Part shown: in pieces, positions 37,856 through 48,404 of the stretch
Position numbering within the stretch: position 1 is the first letter of the stretch
How the letters are laid out: each line of letters starts with the position of its first letter
NCBI GenBank assembly: GCA_036936605.1
Contig: JAUPFV010000003.1
Coordinates: 82,692,273 to 82,756,272 of the forward strand
Length of the DNA stretch: 64,000 bases
Reading direction: 5' to 3'
From: Limnanthes douglasii subsp. nivea
Lineage: Eukaryota; Streptophyta; Magnoliopsida; Brassicales; Limnanthaceae
The notes under the pieces: model-generated
The model's input: only the letters and a program-made list of their open reading frames with translations
Databases searched by the model: none
Told to the model about the DNA's origin: nothing
Made by a program: the position numbers and the translations under genes

Positions 37856-40189
37856 GACTAAAATATACTTGTACATTCACTTTTAATGAAGTAAGAATTT
37901 TCTTAAATTATTAAATAACTTTGGAAAAAAGAAAGTCCAAGCTAACAAGATTACATGAATAATTTAGCGTACATAATAAACTAAACAAATTTTGATCTAA
38001 CAAGTCTTATGATTTCCTTTCCTTTTTCTAGAACACGAAGTAATATAGAACCATCGATATAAAATCAATCAGGAGACAAGTAAACCACAAAATGTCACTC
38101 TGAGAAAGAAAGTTCAGGGAGTTTTGATGAAAGAAACAATTTTTATTCTCTTATGATAGTCACTGTGAATCTTTTTTATCCAAAAACAAAGAACTTAAAG
38201 AATTACAGAATTATCTATAAACAGGGGTGAATCTATTGTGGACAAGGGCGCTACCGCCTCCTACCTCCAAGTAGTATAGAGAAATTTTTTATTTTCGGTT
38301 AGAATTTTAAAGATAATCACGGTTAAAATGTTTGATCAAAGAACAATCGATGTTGGTTTCGGTTGAATTTTGGACAGCATGTTTCTAAGGTTTCAATTTG
38401 ACCGGTTGGATTGTGATTTGGTGGTACTGTTCGGGAAAATTACTGTTGGAATAATGGAGTAGTTTTTGTAATATTCTTTCATTTTGTTTCTTTTTTTATT
38501 AGTTTATTATGTTTAAAATTGTTGGTGGGCAGATATTTATTAGATTAAATTGGATATAAATGTACCCTCAACTTATTTTTAACTTATCATAAAAATAGAA
38601 GTGTTTTTGGTGGACTCTTCATAAGTCTCGTGGTTTTTTACTCTTCAAAGCGAAGAGGTTTTTCCATATAAAATATTTTGTTCTTGATTTATTTCACCGT
38701 TGATTATTTTTCAGTGATTAGGTTTGCGGTTTTATTTGGTTAGTAAATTGGTGAATCGCTATTGTTGAATTCGGTTTGTAGTTTATTTGGTTGGTTGTCT
38801 TGAAGTTGATCTTGTGGATGGTTCATAGACTACTATTTGGGTCTAACAGTTTGTATCATAACTCGATACTCAGACGAAACGTGATGTTGTTAAAATTCTT
38901 GAATGTCGAAGATGATGAACCATCTGTCATGATCATCAAGCGGAGTGACTTTATTGGAGTGTATCAAGACGGTGTGACTTGATTGAAGTGACGTTTAGGA
39001 ACATCTAAGATGCTCTAATAAAAGTGAGCATATATATCCATTGTAAAGCTTTATGATTTAGATATGAATCCTGACACAACCTAATTAGATTTAGCATATG
39101 TAAGTCAACTGAGGGGAGGTAAAAGTAGTAACATTTGTTAGGTGCGACTAAATTTCCACATCGGATAGGCATGCGAATGATCAATGGTAAATAAATAAGA
39201 ACATATCTTAACTAGTACGACATATTTTGATTTTACACATTTCTATAATAAATACTATAATTGTTACTAACTCATATATAAACTTTAGATTATTTAGACA
39301 TATGCCCGATTAATCAAATGTAAAAAAAATTATTTTATTTTTTTTAATTAAAAATTAATATTTTCAAACAAATCATAATAAAAAACCAAATAAGTTATCA
39401 GATAAACGAAAAAAAAGTTAAAACATATTTTTTATATATTTGATTTTTCATATATTTGATTTGAGTGTTTTTTGTTTGAATTTTTGGTTTCGCCACCTTC
39501 TATACGTGTATCATCATAAATCATAAAAACTAAGACGAATTGTTTCTCTTTCCATTTAACAAAGTTTATATTGTGGTTTTATATAGTTGCTGGCGTCTTA
39601 CCTATTAATAATTTATTAAGATGGGCACGAGTTGTGCTTAGAACACAAAAATATAAAAACCAAATATCTAGTATGCCTATGCCAATCTGGAAAATACAAT
39701 CTATACATTTGTTAAAGAACAACCGATTGCTTACAAAACAAAAAACTATTGGCATGTTTTTTTATATCTGATAGTCGAATATAAGCTAAAAAATAAATAA
39801 ATGTTTGATCAATAATAAGATTTCCATCTCTGAATGTACATGCCTTAGTATAGGGAATGATGAAAGGAAGTATATAAGAACTAGAGTGGAGGTATGATTT
39901 ATTATATTGTATGGGCTCACACTTTTAGCACTAAAACTGAATTAGTACATGAAGCACACGTAGGTGAAAATGTAGTACTTGCAGAAATAAAAGAATCCTT
40001 TTGTAATGAGATCTACTTCAGTTCGATAATGTTTAAAGTAAGTAATTTTGTTACCTTAAAGAGACAGAGATATTTAAAGAGACAGAGATACAGGTATAAT
40101 TAGTTACGAAAAAACATCAATTTATTTTGTGAGTATTTATTCTAGTTTTAACAGAGTTCCAATTTGTCTTCGCGTTTTCTAAAGGTTTT
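37856..40189. other. AT-rich intergenic stretch
   Basis: No gene is supported. At 38222-38280 the sequence caggggtgaatctattgtgg, followed by a GC-rich gcgctaccgcctcc, looks like a hAT- or MULE-type terminus, but no matching end was found. Frames at 38791-38982, 39571-39771 and 39894-40103 have no recognisable features. Confidence 0.4.
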
Positions 40190-41140
40190 TTTTTTCATCT
40201 ATTTTTCAATTCTAAGGAAAAATCACCGAAAACATAACAATATATAAATTTATTAATATAAAGTTCAACATTTGTGTCGCACATAATTTGTTTTATATAT
40301 AAAAGTTTGAGAACCATATGTTAAAAAACATACATTATAAACTCAAGCTATCTCCACTAATTAATCCCCGGTGAGAAAAATAAAATAAAATAAAACAATA
40401 AATAATTTTTCATTTGCATTTAGAGCAATCCACAAAAATTCTATTCTCATACCAATCTAAAATAATTACTTTTATTCTATCTAATCTAAAACATATTTAT
40501 ATATCTTAAAATTTGTTTTTATAGTAGTTTAGGAAATAAATAAAAGTTTACCTTAAAAAATGTGGATGATTATATAAAATAGGTTAGTACATATAATTAT
40601 TAAATATTTTCTTTTTATATTAAAATGTAAAACATGTAAAAAATGAATTTTTTACATATAATAAATTATATTAATTTTTATTCCAAATCATATTATTTGT
40701 AATATTTCACTTCGAATCATAGAATCATAGTTGTTAAAAGCGCGCTATGACATACTCTTGCCGCAGAGCAGAGCTATAGCATTTTTCTGACGCGAAGACC
40801 AATATTCAACCAGCTTATGTTTGTTGGGTCACAAAACTTTCATCAAAGCTTTTAAAATCAGGGCGCGTGATAGAACATACACGGCTGATAATGCATGGTG
40901 GAATATTTGAATCTTTAATTTCGAAAATACCTTTAGAGGAGGAACCAAAGGCTAAGAGTATTCAATTTTGTAATATCCACTTGAGCTAAAATTATGTAAT
41001 CATTTATTGAATATTTGTAGATAATCTACCTTGAATAATTTTTTGATAGGTTCAAGATTATATTCTGCACTTAACTTTTTTATTAATGAAAAACTCATTA
41101 CCAAATTTTCTATTTAATTTCAAAAAAATAAACTAAAAAC
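40190..41140. repeat. segmental tandem duplication, unit 1
   Basis: This AT-rich unit is repeated from about 41158 onward: ttattaatataaagttcaac at 40250 and 41216, tttttcatttgcattt at 40408 and 41281, cgtgatagaacatacac at 40865 and 42194, and agattatattctgcacttaa at 41054 and 42355. Unit 2 carries two insertions that unit 1 lacks, the hAT-like element (empty site near 40421) and the 9.9-kb MULE (empty site 41073-41081). Confidence 0.85.
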
Positions 41141-41311
41141 ATGTCCAAAGTATTACAGCTTTTTTTGAATTGTTTTTCTAAGAAAAACACTAAAAACATG
41201 ACAGTATATAACTTTATTAATATAAAGTTCAACATTTTTGTCGCACATAAATTTTTTATATAAAATAAAACAATAGGTGATTTTTCATTTGCATTTTCCA
41301 ATGGTTAGAGC

Positions 41312-42107
41312 TAGGGCTGTCAACGGTTCTCCGGAACCGAGAACCGGATCGGAACCGAACCGATAAGGACCGGACCGAGAATCAGACGAATTTTAACGGT
41401 CCGGTTCGCGGTCCCATTCTAAAAACCGAGAACCGATAAGGAATCGAAACAAAAAACCGGTTAGGAACCGAACTGATAGAACCGATAAACCGATAGAACC
41501 GATAAGGAACCGAACCGATAAAACCGATAGGACCGAAAGAACTGATACGGAATCGAACTGATGAAACCGATAAACCGGTAGAACCGATAAGAAATCGGAC
41601 CAATAAAACCGTTAAAACCGATTATTTATTATTATTATATATTCTTTTATAAATTATAGTACCAAAATTAATAGTTAATTACCAATTTTTTTAAAAAAAT
41701 ATAAGATTAACTAATAAACTTTAATTTTTATATCATTTATTTTAATAAAAAAATAATTAAAAAACAAATTTTAATTGATTTTATTTTTTAAGTGGACCGA
41801 ACCGGACCGAAACCGGACCGGACCGAACTCGGACCGAACCAAACTCGGACCGAACCGAAACCGGAACCGAACCGGACCAAACCGGACCGGACCGAACCAA
41901 ACTCGGACCGAACGGAAACCGGAACCGAACCGGACCGAACCGGACCGGACCGAACCGAACCGAACCAAACCGAAAGCTTAACGGTTCGGTCCGGTTCCAA
42001 AAATTAGAACCGAAAGCTTAGCGGTCCGGTCTGGTCCGAACCGATAAGCTTAGCGGTTCGGTCCAGTTCCTTCAAAACCCGGACCGAACTGGACCGATAA
42101 CAGCCTA
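41312..42107. mobile_element. hAT-like non-autonomous element with GAACCG repeats
   Basis: The left end reads TAGGGCTGTCAACGG and the reverse complement of the right end reads TAGGCTGTTATCGG. A short direct repeat, tagagc, occurs at both edges. The interior is two fields of GAACCGGACCG-type tandem repeats (41330-41620 and 41795-42090) around an AT-rich centre. The duplicated segment at 40421 lacks the element, giving an empty site. Frames rich in Arg/Thr/Asn/Pro or Val/Arg/Phe/Gly are by-products of the repeat. hAT assignment rests only on the end sequence. Confidence 0.65.
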
Positions 42108-42371
42108 GAGCAATCTAAAAAAAATTATTCTCATACCATGATACCAATCTAAAATAATTATTAGCTTTTCCATCAGCACGTCAGCCCTCGTGATAGAACA
42201 TACATTACTGATATACATAGTGGAATATATAAATCTTCAATTGTATTCAATTTTGTTAATATCCACTTCAGCGTACCATTCTGTAATTTAAATATTTATA
42301 GATAATCTCCTTTACATAATTATATTTTCTCTTTGCTACCTTTGATATGCTTAAGATTATATTCTGCACTT

Positions 42372-42380
42372 AACTTTTTT
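42372..42380. repeat. 9-bp target site duplication, left
   Basis: The sequence aactttttt matches 52306-52314 exactly. The empty site at 41073-41081 has it once. Confidence 0.93.
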
Positions 42381-42411
42381 GGAATTGCTAAAAACTATTA
42401 CGCGAAGTCGC
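42381..42411 (+). repeat. left terminal inverted repeat of MULE
   Basis: It reads GGAATTGCTAAAAA, then CTATTACGCGAAGTCGC. It pairs with the right end at 52263-52305, which has about 11 extra bases in the middle. The terminal repeat is short for a MULE, so this is closer to the short-TIR type. Confidence 0.88.
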
Positions 42412-42426
42412 TTAAATTTTTTTTTC

Positions 42427-42510
42427 AAAACTACTCCGTGAAGCTATTCTGTTTGACGATTTTGCCCTTCCGAAATCGTATAAATACTCAATTTTACTCC
42501 GCGAAGTTAC
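42427..42510 (+). repeat. subterminal copies of an ACTCCGCGAAGT motif
   Basis: Imperfect copies of the terminal ACTACTCCGCGAAGTCGC motif lie at 42427-42445 (aaaactactccgtgaag) and 42492-42510 (ttttactccgcgaagttac). Another copy lies near the other end at 52140-52162. Repeated subterminal motifs in DNA transposons are commonly transposase binding sites; that role is inferred. Confidence 0.65.
42479..42486 (+). promoter_or_regulatory. TATA box in left MULE end
   Basis: The stretch gtataaatac lies about 100 bp inside the element, between two subterminal motif copies. It is placed to drive the PMD gene. A leader exon would run to a donor such as actgtaagt near 42990. Confidence 0.5.
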
Positions 42511-43092
42511 AATAATTTCAAAAAAAAACCTCATACTCAAACTCTCCTCTACCTTCTCTCTAAAAAAAAATTATACCTAAACTAAATTAAATAAATAAAA
42601 CCTAAACTAAAACTAAATATAATAACCTATACTAAATTTATAACTATACTAAATTACACAAAATTTATACCTAAACTAACTATACACTAATTATATCTAA
42701 ACTAACTATACACTAATTAGACAATTGAACTAAACAAATGGGTTTTATAAAATCTGAAACATAAAAGTAAAACCTTACCTTACCCACAGCACAAGTAAAG
42801 TCTGATACTGCCCTTAACGCGACCCACTGCCGCACAAAACCCTTACCCTAAACCACCGATCCATCGGCACGTACCCATCCACCCACCGGCACATCTACAA
42901 CGACCACCACAGGACCAATATACACCGGATTTGTCGCCGGAGAGACTGTTCGGAATAAGGGGAAGCGCAACCGGAATCGAACAATCACTGTAAGTCCATT
43001 CTATTGTTGTTAGATAGGTTAGTTAGGTGTAGATAGGTCTAGTTAGGGTAGATCTGTAGAAAAAACCGAGTTTTGGGATGTTCTTAAGCCAA

Positions 43093-43346
43093 GGCAGAAG
43101 CTTCAAGCTTCTGCCATGGCGAGACTGTTCTTCGCCATACGGGGGCGACGAACAGCCTCCCTACGCCATCCTGTGGCGTAGGACTGGTGCCCCACGTCAC
43201 ATGGATGGCGTGAGGTTCAGCCTGTACGCCAACATAGGGCGTACAAGCTGAACCCCACGCCATCCATGTGACGTAGGGAACCAGCCCTACGCCACACGAG
43301 ATGGCGTAGGTAAAATGCCGCACGCCACCACCGTGGCGTGTGGCAT
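43093..43346. repeat. palindrome cluster 1 (in putative PMD gene first intron)
   Basis: At least five inverted repeats stand side by side in a locally GC-rich block. They are 43093-43115 (11-bp perfect arms, ggcagaagctt), about 43166-43188 (ctacgcca / tggcgtag), 43184-43283 (arms of about 40 bp with few mismatches and a loop near aacata), 43286-43309 (ctacgcca / tggcgtag), and 43315-43346 (arms atgccgcacgccac). The recurring core is TACGCCA...TGGCGTA. The block lies upstream of the acceptor at 43496. Confidence 0.88.
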
Positions 43347-43499
43347 CTCCGGTCACCGGAATGGGCCGGGACCGGTTTATTCTTGTTATTCGGTTTGTTA
43401 TAACCTGCCTTATGCTATTTTTTGTCTAAAACGGGTACCACCATTACAATATGTGTTTTCGACGAAACCTGATAGTAAGTATTTTTTTTTTTTCAGGTG

Positions 43500-43798
43500 A
43501 TGGATCACGGCGACGATGCACAATATACATTGTCTGCTGATGGCTCGCGGACGAGGAGAGTTAAAAAGCGGAGTAGGGTACGTGGCCAACCAGTTCCACC
43601 TGTGCAGATGGATGAACTCCCCATAGTCTCCGGACCGCATGCGTTTGGATCGAGTTCAGCTTCCGCTTCCGCTTCCCGCGACGACACCATCCCCCACCGG
43701 GTACAGGGCAGCGTAGAGCTCCTCCTCCGGCCAGATTACCACCGCTGTTCGGCGAGGATTTCACCTGCCACGCTGCATACCACATTTGGATGGGAGAG
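43500..43798 (+). CDS. putative N-terminal exon of the MULE PMD gene
   Basis: After a strong acceptor (poly-T then cag at 43496) an open segment encodes about 100 residues. It is acidic at first (MDHGDDAQYTLSADGSR), then has a basic RRVKKRSRVRG stretch that could be a nuclear localisation signal, then a Ser/Ala-rich stretch. It ends at a GT donor at 43799. The frame does not join cleanly to the next open stretch at 43878, so either another splice site is used or an indel is present. Tall assignment to the PMD gene rests on position and strand alone. Confidence 0.45.
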
Positions 43799-44002
43799 GT
43801 AAATATCGAAATTAAAATTTTACATTATTTCAAGCTATTTTGTTTTGTCCTATGATAATGGGAACAAATTTTTTTAGGAGCGAGAGATGCGGCTGTATGC
43901 CCATTATCCTAGTCATCGAGCATGGAGTTTGGCTGCACAGACTACGGTACGCGCTGTAGTTGACGCCACCCGTTTGGTCGTCTGATTGAGCCGTTCTATG
44001 AG

Positions 44003-45351
44003 ATGCAGACACACTCCAACATGACGGAGGTTTTCCTAGAGAGGTGGCATGCGAAGACCAATAGCTTCCATTTCGCTTTCGGTGAGATGACGATTACTCT
44101 GGACGACGTCCACACTATTTTGGGACTCCCAGTTGATGGTGAGCTTGTTGTGTTTCCCTATATTTCCGACAAGAGTCTGGCCATGAACGAGTGCGCTGAA
44201 TTGCTTATGGTGGATGATCTATCCTTCGTGACGGAGGTTGAGAAGTGCAAGGGCGTTGGTTTGGGATTTAAATGGCTCCGGAGTAGGTTTAGTGGGCCAG
44301 AGTTCTGCGATGACAGCCCTGGTTTGAGTGATCTGATGGTGGATGCTGCAGCCCGCGCCTATATATTGCATATGTTCGGCACGGTCATATTCCCCGACAA
44401 AAGCAACATGTACTCCAACTACAAGTATTTGTTTCTGTTGCGCGATTTGACTCCGGAGGGTGTTGGCAGGTACTCATGGGGTAGTGCTGTTCTCGCTTAC
44501 TTGTACCACCATCTGGGTGAGGCCTCCCTGCACGACACGAGGACTATGGCCGGATGTATCGGTATGGTAGACACGTGGATACGGGATCATTTTTCCATGC
44601 TCCGGCCCGTTACTCGACGCACCTACACTGAGCGCGACCCCACTATTGGTAGATGGGATACAGCTGCACCAGTATCTGACTCACGGACGAAGCTGAACCT
44701 TCGTATCTCCGTCAACAACCTGGAAGAGAGCGATGTAAGTGTTTTTGTTTAGTGATCGCAAAATTGATTTATTATTGTGTCAATGATCATATCCATTTTT
44801 CCATGCAGGTTTTGTTTGAGCCTTATCGTGCTATACGCGATCATTTCCCGTTCCAAGAGCTATCTTGGTTTCGGGATGTCATATGCGGTGTGGAGCACTC
44901 TCAGGCATACTATCCCGAGCGAGTTCAGCGGCAGTTTGGCCATGTCCAGGGTCGAATCGCGCATCCTTTGTTAGCCATGCAGTCGAAATCACGGAGAAAA
45001 CCGAAGACGATGGCGTATGCATTCGATCCGCATGATTGGGACCGGCGGCAGATGAACACGTTGCATCGTGGTTTTCGGGGAGGGATGGTGACAGACGAGA
45101 TGGAGTCTTTCTGTGAGCCTGAGTACCTACTACTTCACCAGAGTATTAGCTGGTTCGATCTCGTCAACACCGCTATCTACTCGCTCGCTGACTACGTCCA
45201 CGAGGATCGAGAGGGAGCTATCATCCGACATTTGCGCGCTGGTATGCGGAGGATCTCGTTGTTTCCTGGAGTGAGCGAGTTTGATCATGATTTCGATCGT
45301 CTAGCTGGGGCTTATGACGATGTTTTGTCCACAGCCAGGAGGCTCGCATAG
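44003..45351 (+). CDS. plant mobile domain (PMD, aminotransferase-like) protein
   Basis: Two exons, 44003-44734 and 44809-45351, join in phase across a GT-AG intron to give 424 residues. The first exon is a clear plant mobile domain. It starts with MTEVFLERWHAKTNSFHFAF and GEMTITLDDVHTILGLPVDG. Then come WLRSRFSG, ARAYILHMFGTVIFPDKS, LRDLTPEGVGRYSWGSAVLAYLYHHLGEA and an HFSMLRP segment. The second exon has IRDHFPFQELSWFRDVICGVEHSQ. PMD proteins such as Arabidopsis MAIN and MAIL1 act in silencing and genome stability, and related domains ride in transposons. The family match continues upstream to about 43973 (FGRLIEPFYEMQ), where a one-base shift interrupts the frame; the true start is therefore uncertain. 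Confidence 0.85.
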
Positions 45352-45889
45352 ACATTACGATGTTTTTTGTGTTTGTATGATACTTTGATTCTGTTGTCGC
45401 TAACTTGGTTTGTTTCTTGTTTTTTGATACTTTGTATGATACTTTGTATGAAACGTATCATTTTGGTTTTGGATTGTGTAATAGTTTCGGTTTGTATGAT
45501 GCAGTTTGTTTGTTCCCAATAGGTTTCATCTCTTTCTAAAAGAAGAAGCTGATTAGATTTAGTTTTTATCATCATTTCTTTATCATCAAAGTTTTAGGTT
45601 ACTTGAAATTTATTTTGTATAATAACTGACTTTCTCTTTTGCTTTGGAAATAACATTGAAAATATTTTCAAACACCTCATATTTCCAAGACTTAAGAGTT
45701 ATTATAAGTCATTTTCATATCTCTAAAATACATATAAAATAGGGTTATGGATTAATCAAAACAGTTAAGTGATTAATCAAAACAGTTTCTCAATTGAGAA
45801 TCAATCAAAACTTTATCAAGCCTTCTCTAGTTTCCAGTATCTTCCATGTTATCCAATTTTTTAGCGCCTCAAAACATACAGAATGATGG
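45352..45889. other. spacer between PMD gene and small gene A
   Basis: AT-rich sequence that probably contains the PMD 3' untranslated region. No coding sequence is seen. Confidence 0.5.
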
Positions 45890-45980
45890 TTTCCCGCCTC
45901 ATTAAGTTTTTAGCGGGAACAAAAACACCATTTCCCGCTATTTTTTTGAGAAATGAACCAACAGAGTACGAGTATATAAA
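45890..45980 (+). promoter_or_regulatory. small gene A promoter: E2F-like sites and TATA box
   Basis: TTTCCCGC occurs at 45890-45897 and 45931-45938, with an inverted near-match (tagcgggaac) at 45911-45920. All resemble the plant E2F consensus WTTSSCSS. A TATA box (tatataaa) follows at 45973-45980, about 45 bases before the start codon. The grouping and order look like a real promoter, but factor binding is inferred. Confidence 0.6.
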
Positions 45981-46022
45981 TACTAGAATCTGACTATGAA
46001 ACTAAACATTTAAATTATAACG

Positions 46023-46478
46023 ATGGGTGATTCAGGCTGGAACGTGTACGAAGATGCAAGCCTCCTAAGCACATTTCATTTCGTCAAAGGTACGATGCAA
46101 GAGGATAATCCTGGTTTCATCGATGCGGTTTTGTGCAGGATGTTCTTCAACCACGGTAGGGAGGCATCATGTCCAGGATGCTTAATGCCCCGACCACGCG
46201 GACGCCAAGAAGTGTTCGAGAGGCTGGCTTATCTTAAGCCAAGGACTATACAGATTGAGTCATTGGATTACGAGACCCGTTTACATGTCGAAGACGTATT
46301 CAACATGGGATCCCAAGGTCCAGCTACGCCGGAGATGGTGTCACATGCGACGCAGCAAAGGGAGCAAGAAATGGCCGACGCAATTGCAAGCGCCGTTGAA
46401 ACGTGTTCAACCCCCGAAGGAAGTTATGATTCAGATGATTATAAGTTCGGGAGCGGAATGAACTATCTGACTCCATAA
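46023..46478 (+). CDS. MULE small gene A, unknown function
   Basis: A 151-residue protein of no recognised family. The N-terminal half has WNVYEDASLL and then FIDAVLCRMFFNHGRE, which aligns with genes B and C of this element. After that come CPGC, a basic PRPRGR stretch, and an acidic tail (SYDSDDYKFG). Its promoter contains a TATA box and E2F-like sites. It is the only one of the three paralogues without a stop or shift. Being small, soluble-looking and acidic-tailed it could be an accessory or regulatory factor of the element; that is inference. Confidence 0.7.
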   Translation: MGDSGWNVYEDASLLSTFHFVKGTMQEDNPGFIDAVLCRMFFNHGREASCPGCLMPRPRGRQEVFERLAYLKPRTIQIESLDYETRLHVEDVFNMGSQGPATPEMVSHATQQREQEMADAIASAVETCSTPEGSYDSDDYKFGSGMNYLTP

Positions 46479-46880
46479 ATCTAAGTGTGAAATGTTAACA
46501 GAGGGTTAGCCCACCTATCATTTGTCTTCAGTTATTTGCTTATGTATTTCTTATTATGCAATGCTTCAGATTAAATTGTAATGTTTTTATGCAATCGACA
46601 TATTTTGCAGTTTTAGTACTACTGTTTTCAAGATGAACATCCAAACATAAAACATCGAATGTTTACATTCATTCAATCACAAGTTCAAATAACAACAACT
46701 AACGAAATAAAAACTTCAAACAAATACTGGAATGAAACATCACAAGTTCAAATAACAACAACTAACAAGTTGAAATAGTAGTACTATCTAAAACAACACA
46801 CATTCTGGAGTTACTTAAAAAAAAACACAGACTACTAAACATAATAACTCGATGGCACAAACCCGGAAATAGTGAAATGA

Positions 46881-47258
46881 TCAGTCGAAATTGTATCCCA
46901 AATTGTCATCCGAATCATCCCCCCCCATTACGTGCCGCAATCCTATCCTCCAGAAACGCCACCATATCCCTACTTATGTAGTCTACTACCGTCATGTTCT
47001 AGACCAAATGTGCTTCTATCTTAATCCTGGCTGGTTGAAAAAGCAGGGCAGTGAGCGGTTGGATGAAGTTATACCTTGATTTGATTTCGTCACGACTTCG
47101 CACTTGAACGTCTCCTGCTCCTAAATGCCCATAGTTGAAATACATCTGACATAGGAGGCGGTCGAAGAAAGCATCGCTACTATCTTCCCCCCCATTTGTC
47201 GGCGGACAACCTTAACCGCCTTGAGCATATGGTAGTCTTCATCGGCTGTAAACTCCAT
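46881..47258 (-). pseudogene. MULE small gene B, broken paralogue
   Basis: From an ATG at 47258 the minus strand reads MEFTADEDYHMLKAVKVV, then after a shift in a run of seven C residues (near 47190) FFDRLLCQMYFNYGHLGAG. It continues through EIKSRYNFIQPLTALLFQP, an in-frame TAG, then NMTVVDYISRDMVAFLEDRI. A second homopolymer shift in a run of eight C residues (near 46922) precedes a DDSDDNLGYNF tail. The span is 378 bp, the same as gene C. The tail resembles that of gene A. The two shifts lie in homopolymers and cancel, so some could be sequencing errors. Confidence 0.75.
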
Positions 47259-47346
47259 GTGTTCAAGTGTTTGTGTTCAAGTGTTTGTGTTTTTTTTCTT
47301 AAGTGTACTCTTTGCTTCTATTACGAATATTGTATCATGTGGCATG

Positions 47347-47355
47347 TTTATATAG
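47347..47355 (-). promoter_or_regulatory. TATA box of small gene B
   Basis: The minus strand reads CTATATAAA about 95 bases before the gene B start codon. Confidence 0.55.
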
Positions 47356-47363
47356 TATAGTCA

Positions 47364-47520
47364 TTTTTTGGCGGGAGTTTTTAGGATGTAGACTCCATGG
47401 CGGGAGTTTTTGGCTGGAGTCCTTGGCGCGAGCATTTGTCTTGGCGGGGGTTACTTTTTGGCAGGTTTTTTTTGGCAGGACGTTTTGTGTTGGCGGGAGT
47501 TTTTGTGTTGGTGGGTCCCG
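47364..47520. promoter_or_regulatory. shared B/C promoter field of TTTGGCGGGAG repeats
   Basis: Between the divergent genes B and C lies a degenerate array of TTTTTGGCGGGAG-like units. A perfect WTTSSCSS match, TTTGGCGG, occurs at 47367-47374, with variants near 47400, 47423, 47440 and 47490. The field lies between the two TATA boxes, so it could act on both genes. Confidence 0.55.
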
Positions 47521-47581
47521 GCTGATATCAATAATCTATGCAACTTCACAGAGTAATTTATGCGTTCGTCTGTATCGTTAT

Positions 47582-47590
47582 CTATAAATA
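47582..47590 (+). promoter_or_regulatory. TATA box of small gene C
   Basis: The stretch ctataaata lies about 55 bases before the gene C start codon, a spacing similar to gene A. Confidence 0.55.
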
Positions 47591-47642
47591 CGCGAGATGT
47601 CCACGCATAGAAGAGTAAAGTAGTTGAATAACCTAACATAAA

Positions 47643-48020
47643 ATGTGTCCATGGAATGAGTTAGAAGATCAATATCTGATGGAAGCATCAATCGAAGTTG
47701 GAAACACGCACATGGAATAGGGCCGTAGAGAATACTTCGAGGCATTGCTATGCCATATGTACTTCTTATATGGAAGGGATGGTGTCCAGCCGCCAAGGAT
47801 TTCAAGGCATGTTGATGAGGTGAAGGCTAGGTGGTCACTCCTTCTCACATTCCGTCAGCATCCAGTTTCAAGCCTCACCGAGCTTGAACGTCGTGTTGCA
47901 TGTAACCGGTTCAATTACCAGGTCACTGATTATATAACAGATGATCAGCTGGATGCGGTCCGTTCCGACATTATCGACATCCGCTTAGCGGAAATCAGTG
48001 ACTACAAGCACGACAAATAA
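47643..48020 (+). pseudogene. MULE small gene C, one in-frame stop
   Basis: From the ATG at 47643 the frame reads MCPWNELEDQYLMEASIEVG and reaches a TAG at 47718-47720 (codon 26). It then continues open for 100 codons: YFEALLCHMYFLYGRDG, EVKARWSLLLTF, NRFNYQVTDYITDDQLDAV, ending ISDYKHDK. The FxxLLCxMYFxYG core is shared with B and, as FIDAVLCRMFFNHG, with A. One base change would account for the stop. The protein family is unknown. Confidence 0.75.
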
Positions 48021-48322
48021 GCTTCAGTTATGAATACAGTTTGTGTAAACGTTCATGTTTAAGTTCATGTTTTAGTTTGCTGTTTTGCTTTACGAGAAGT
48101 TAATGTTTGACCTCCTCTAACTGGTCTACCACTTAAATTTCGAATTCAATTTTTTTTTAAAAATCTAGTTGAACATAAATTGGAACGTGAATTCAATACA
48201 TAATGAGTTTCGAACAATACATAATCATTAAAACACAACATTACGCCTACACTTAAAGTAAAATGGTTTTTTATTTTTAAAAAAAGGTTGAAAAAAAAAA
48301 TTAAATTGTAATCTAAGGGTAC

Positions 48323-48384
48323 CCTATTGCCGCCACAGCACGGCGTAGGGATACCCGTTTTCGCCAACCAGTGGCGGCAATAGG
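48323..48384. repeat. palindrome cluster 2, left hairpin
   Basis: Perfect 14-bp arms, cctattgccgccac at 48323-48336 and gtggcggcaatagg at 48371-48384, bound a 34-base loop that itself holds GGCGTA. The hairpin sits just left of the 91-bp transposase copy. Confidence 0.88.
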
Positions 48385-48404
48385 TTTAACCGTTAGCCTT
48401 GCCT

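Larger units (their letters stand above)
41158..42380. repeat. segmental tandem duplication, unit 2, left part
   Basis: It is the counterpart of 40190-41081. It is interrupted by the hAT-like element at 41312-42107 and ends at the MULE. It resumes on the far side at 52306-52380 with attaccaaattttctattt-like sequence. Confidence 0.8.

Noticed and set aside
38222..38280. caggggtgaatct start resembling a hAT terminus
   Set aside because: No matching right end or target duplication could be found, so it is not called as an element.
41771..42007. Frames rich in Arg/Thr/Glu/Pro or Val/Arg/Phe/Gly
   Set aside because: They are by-products of the GAACCG tandem repeats in the hAT-like element.
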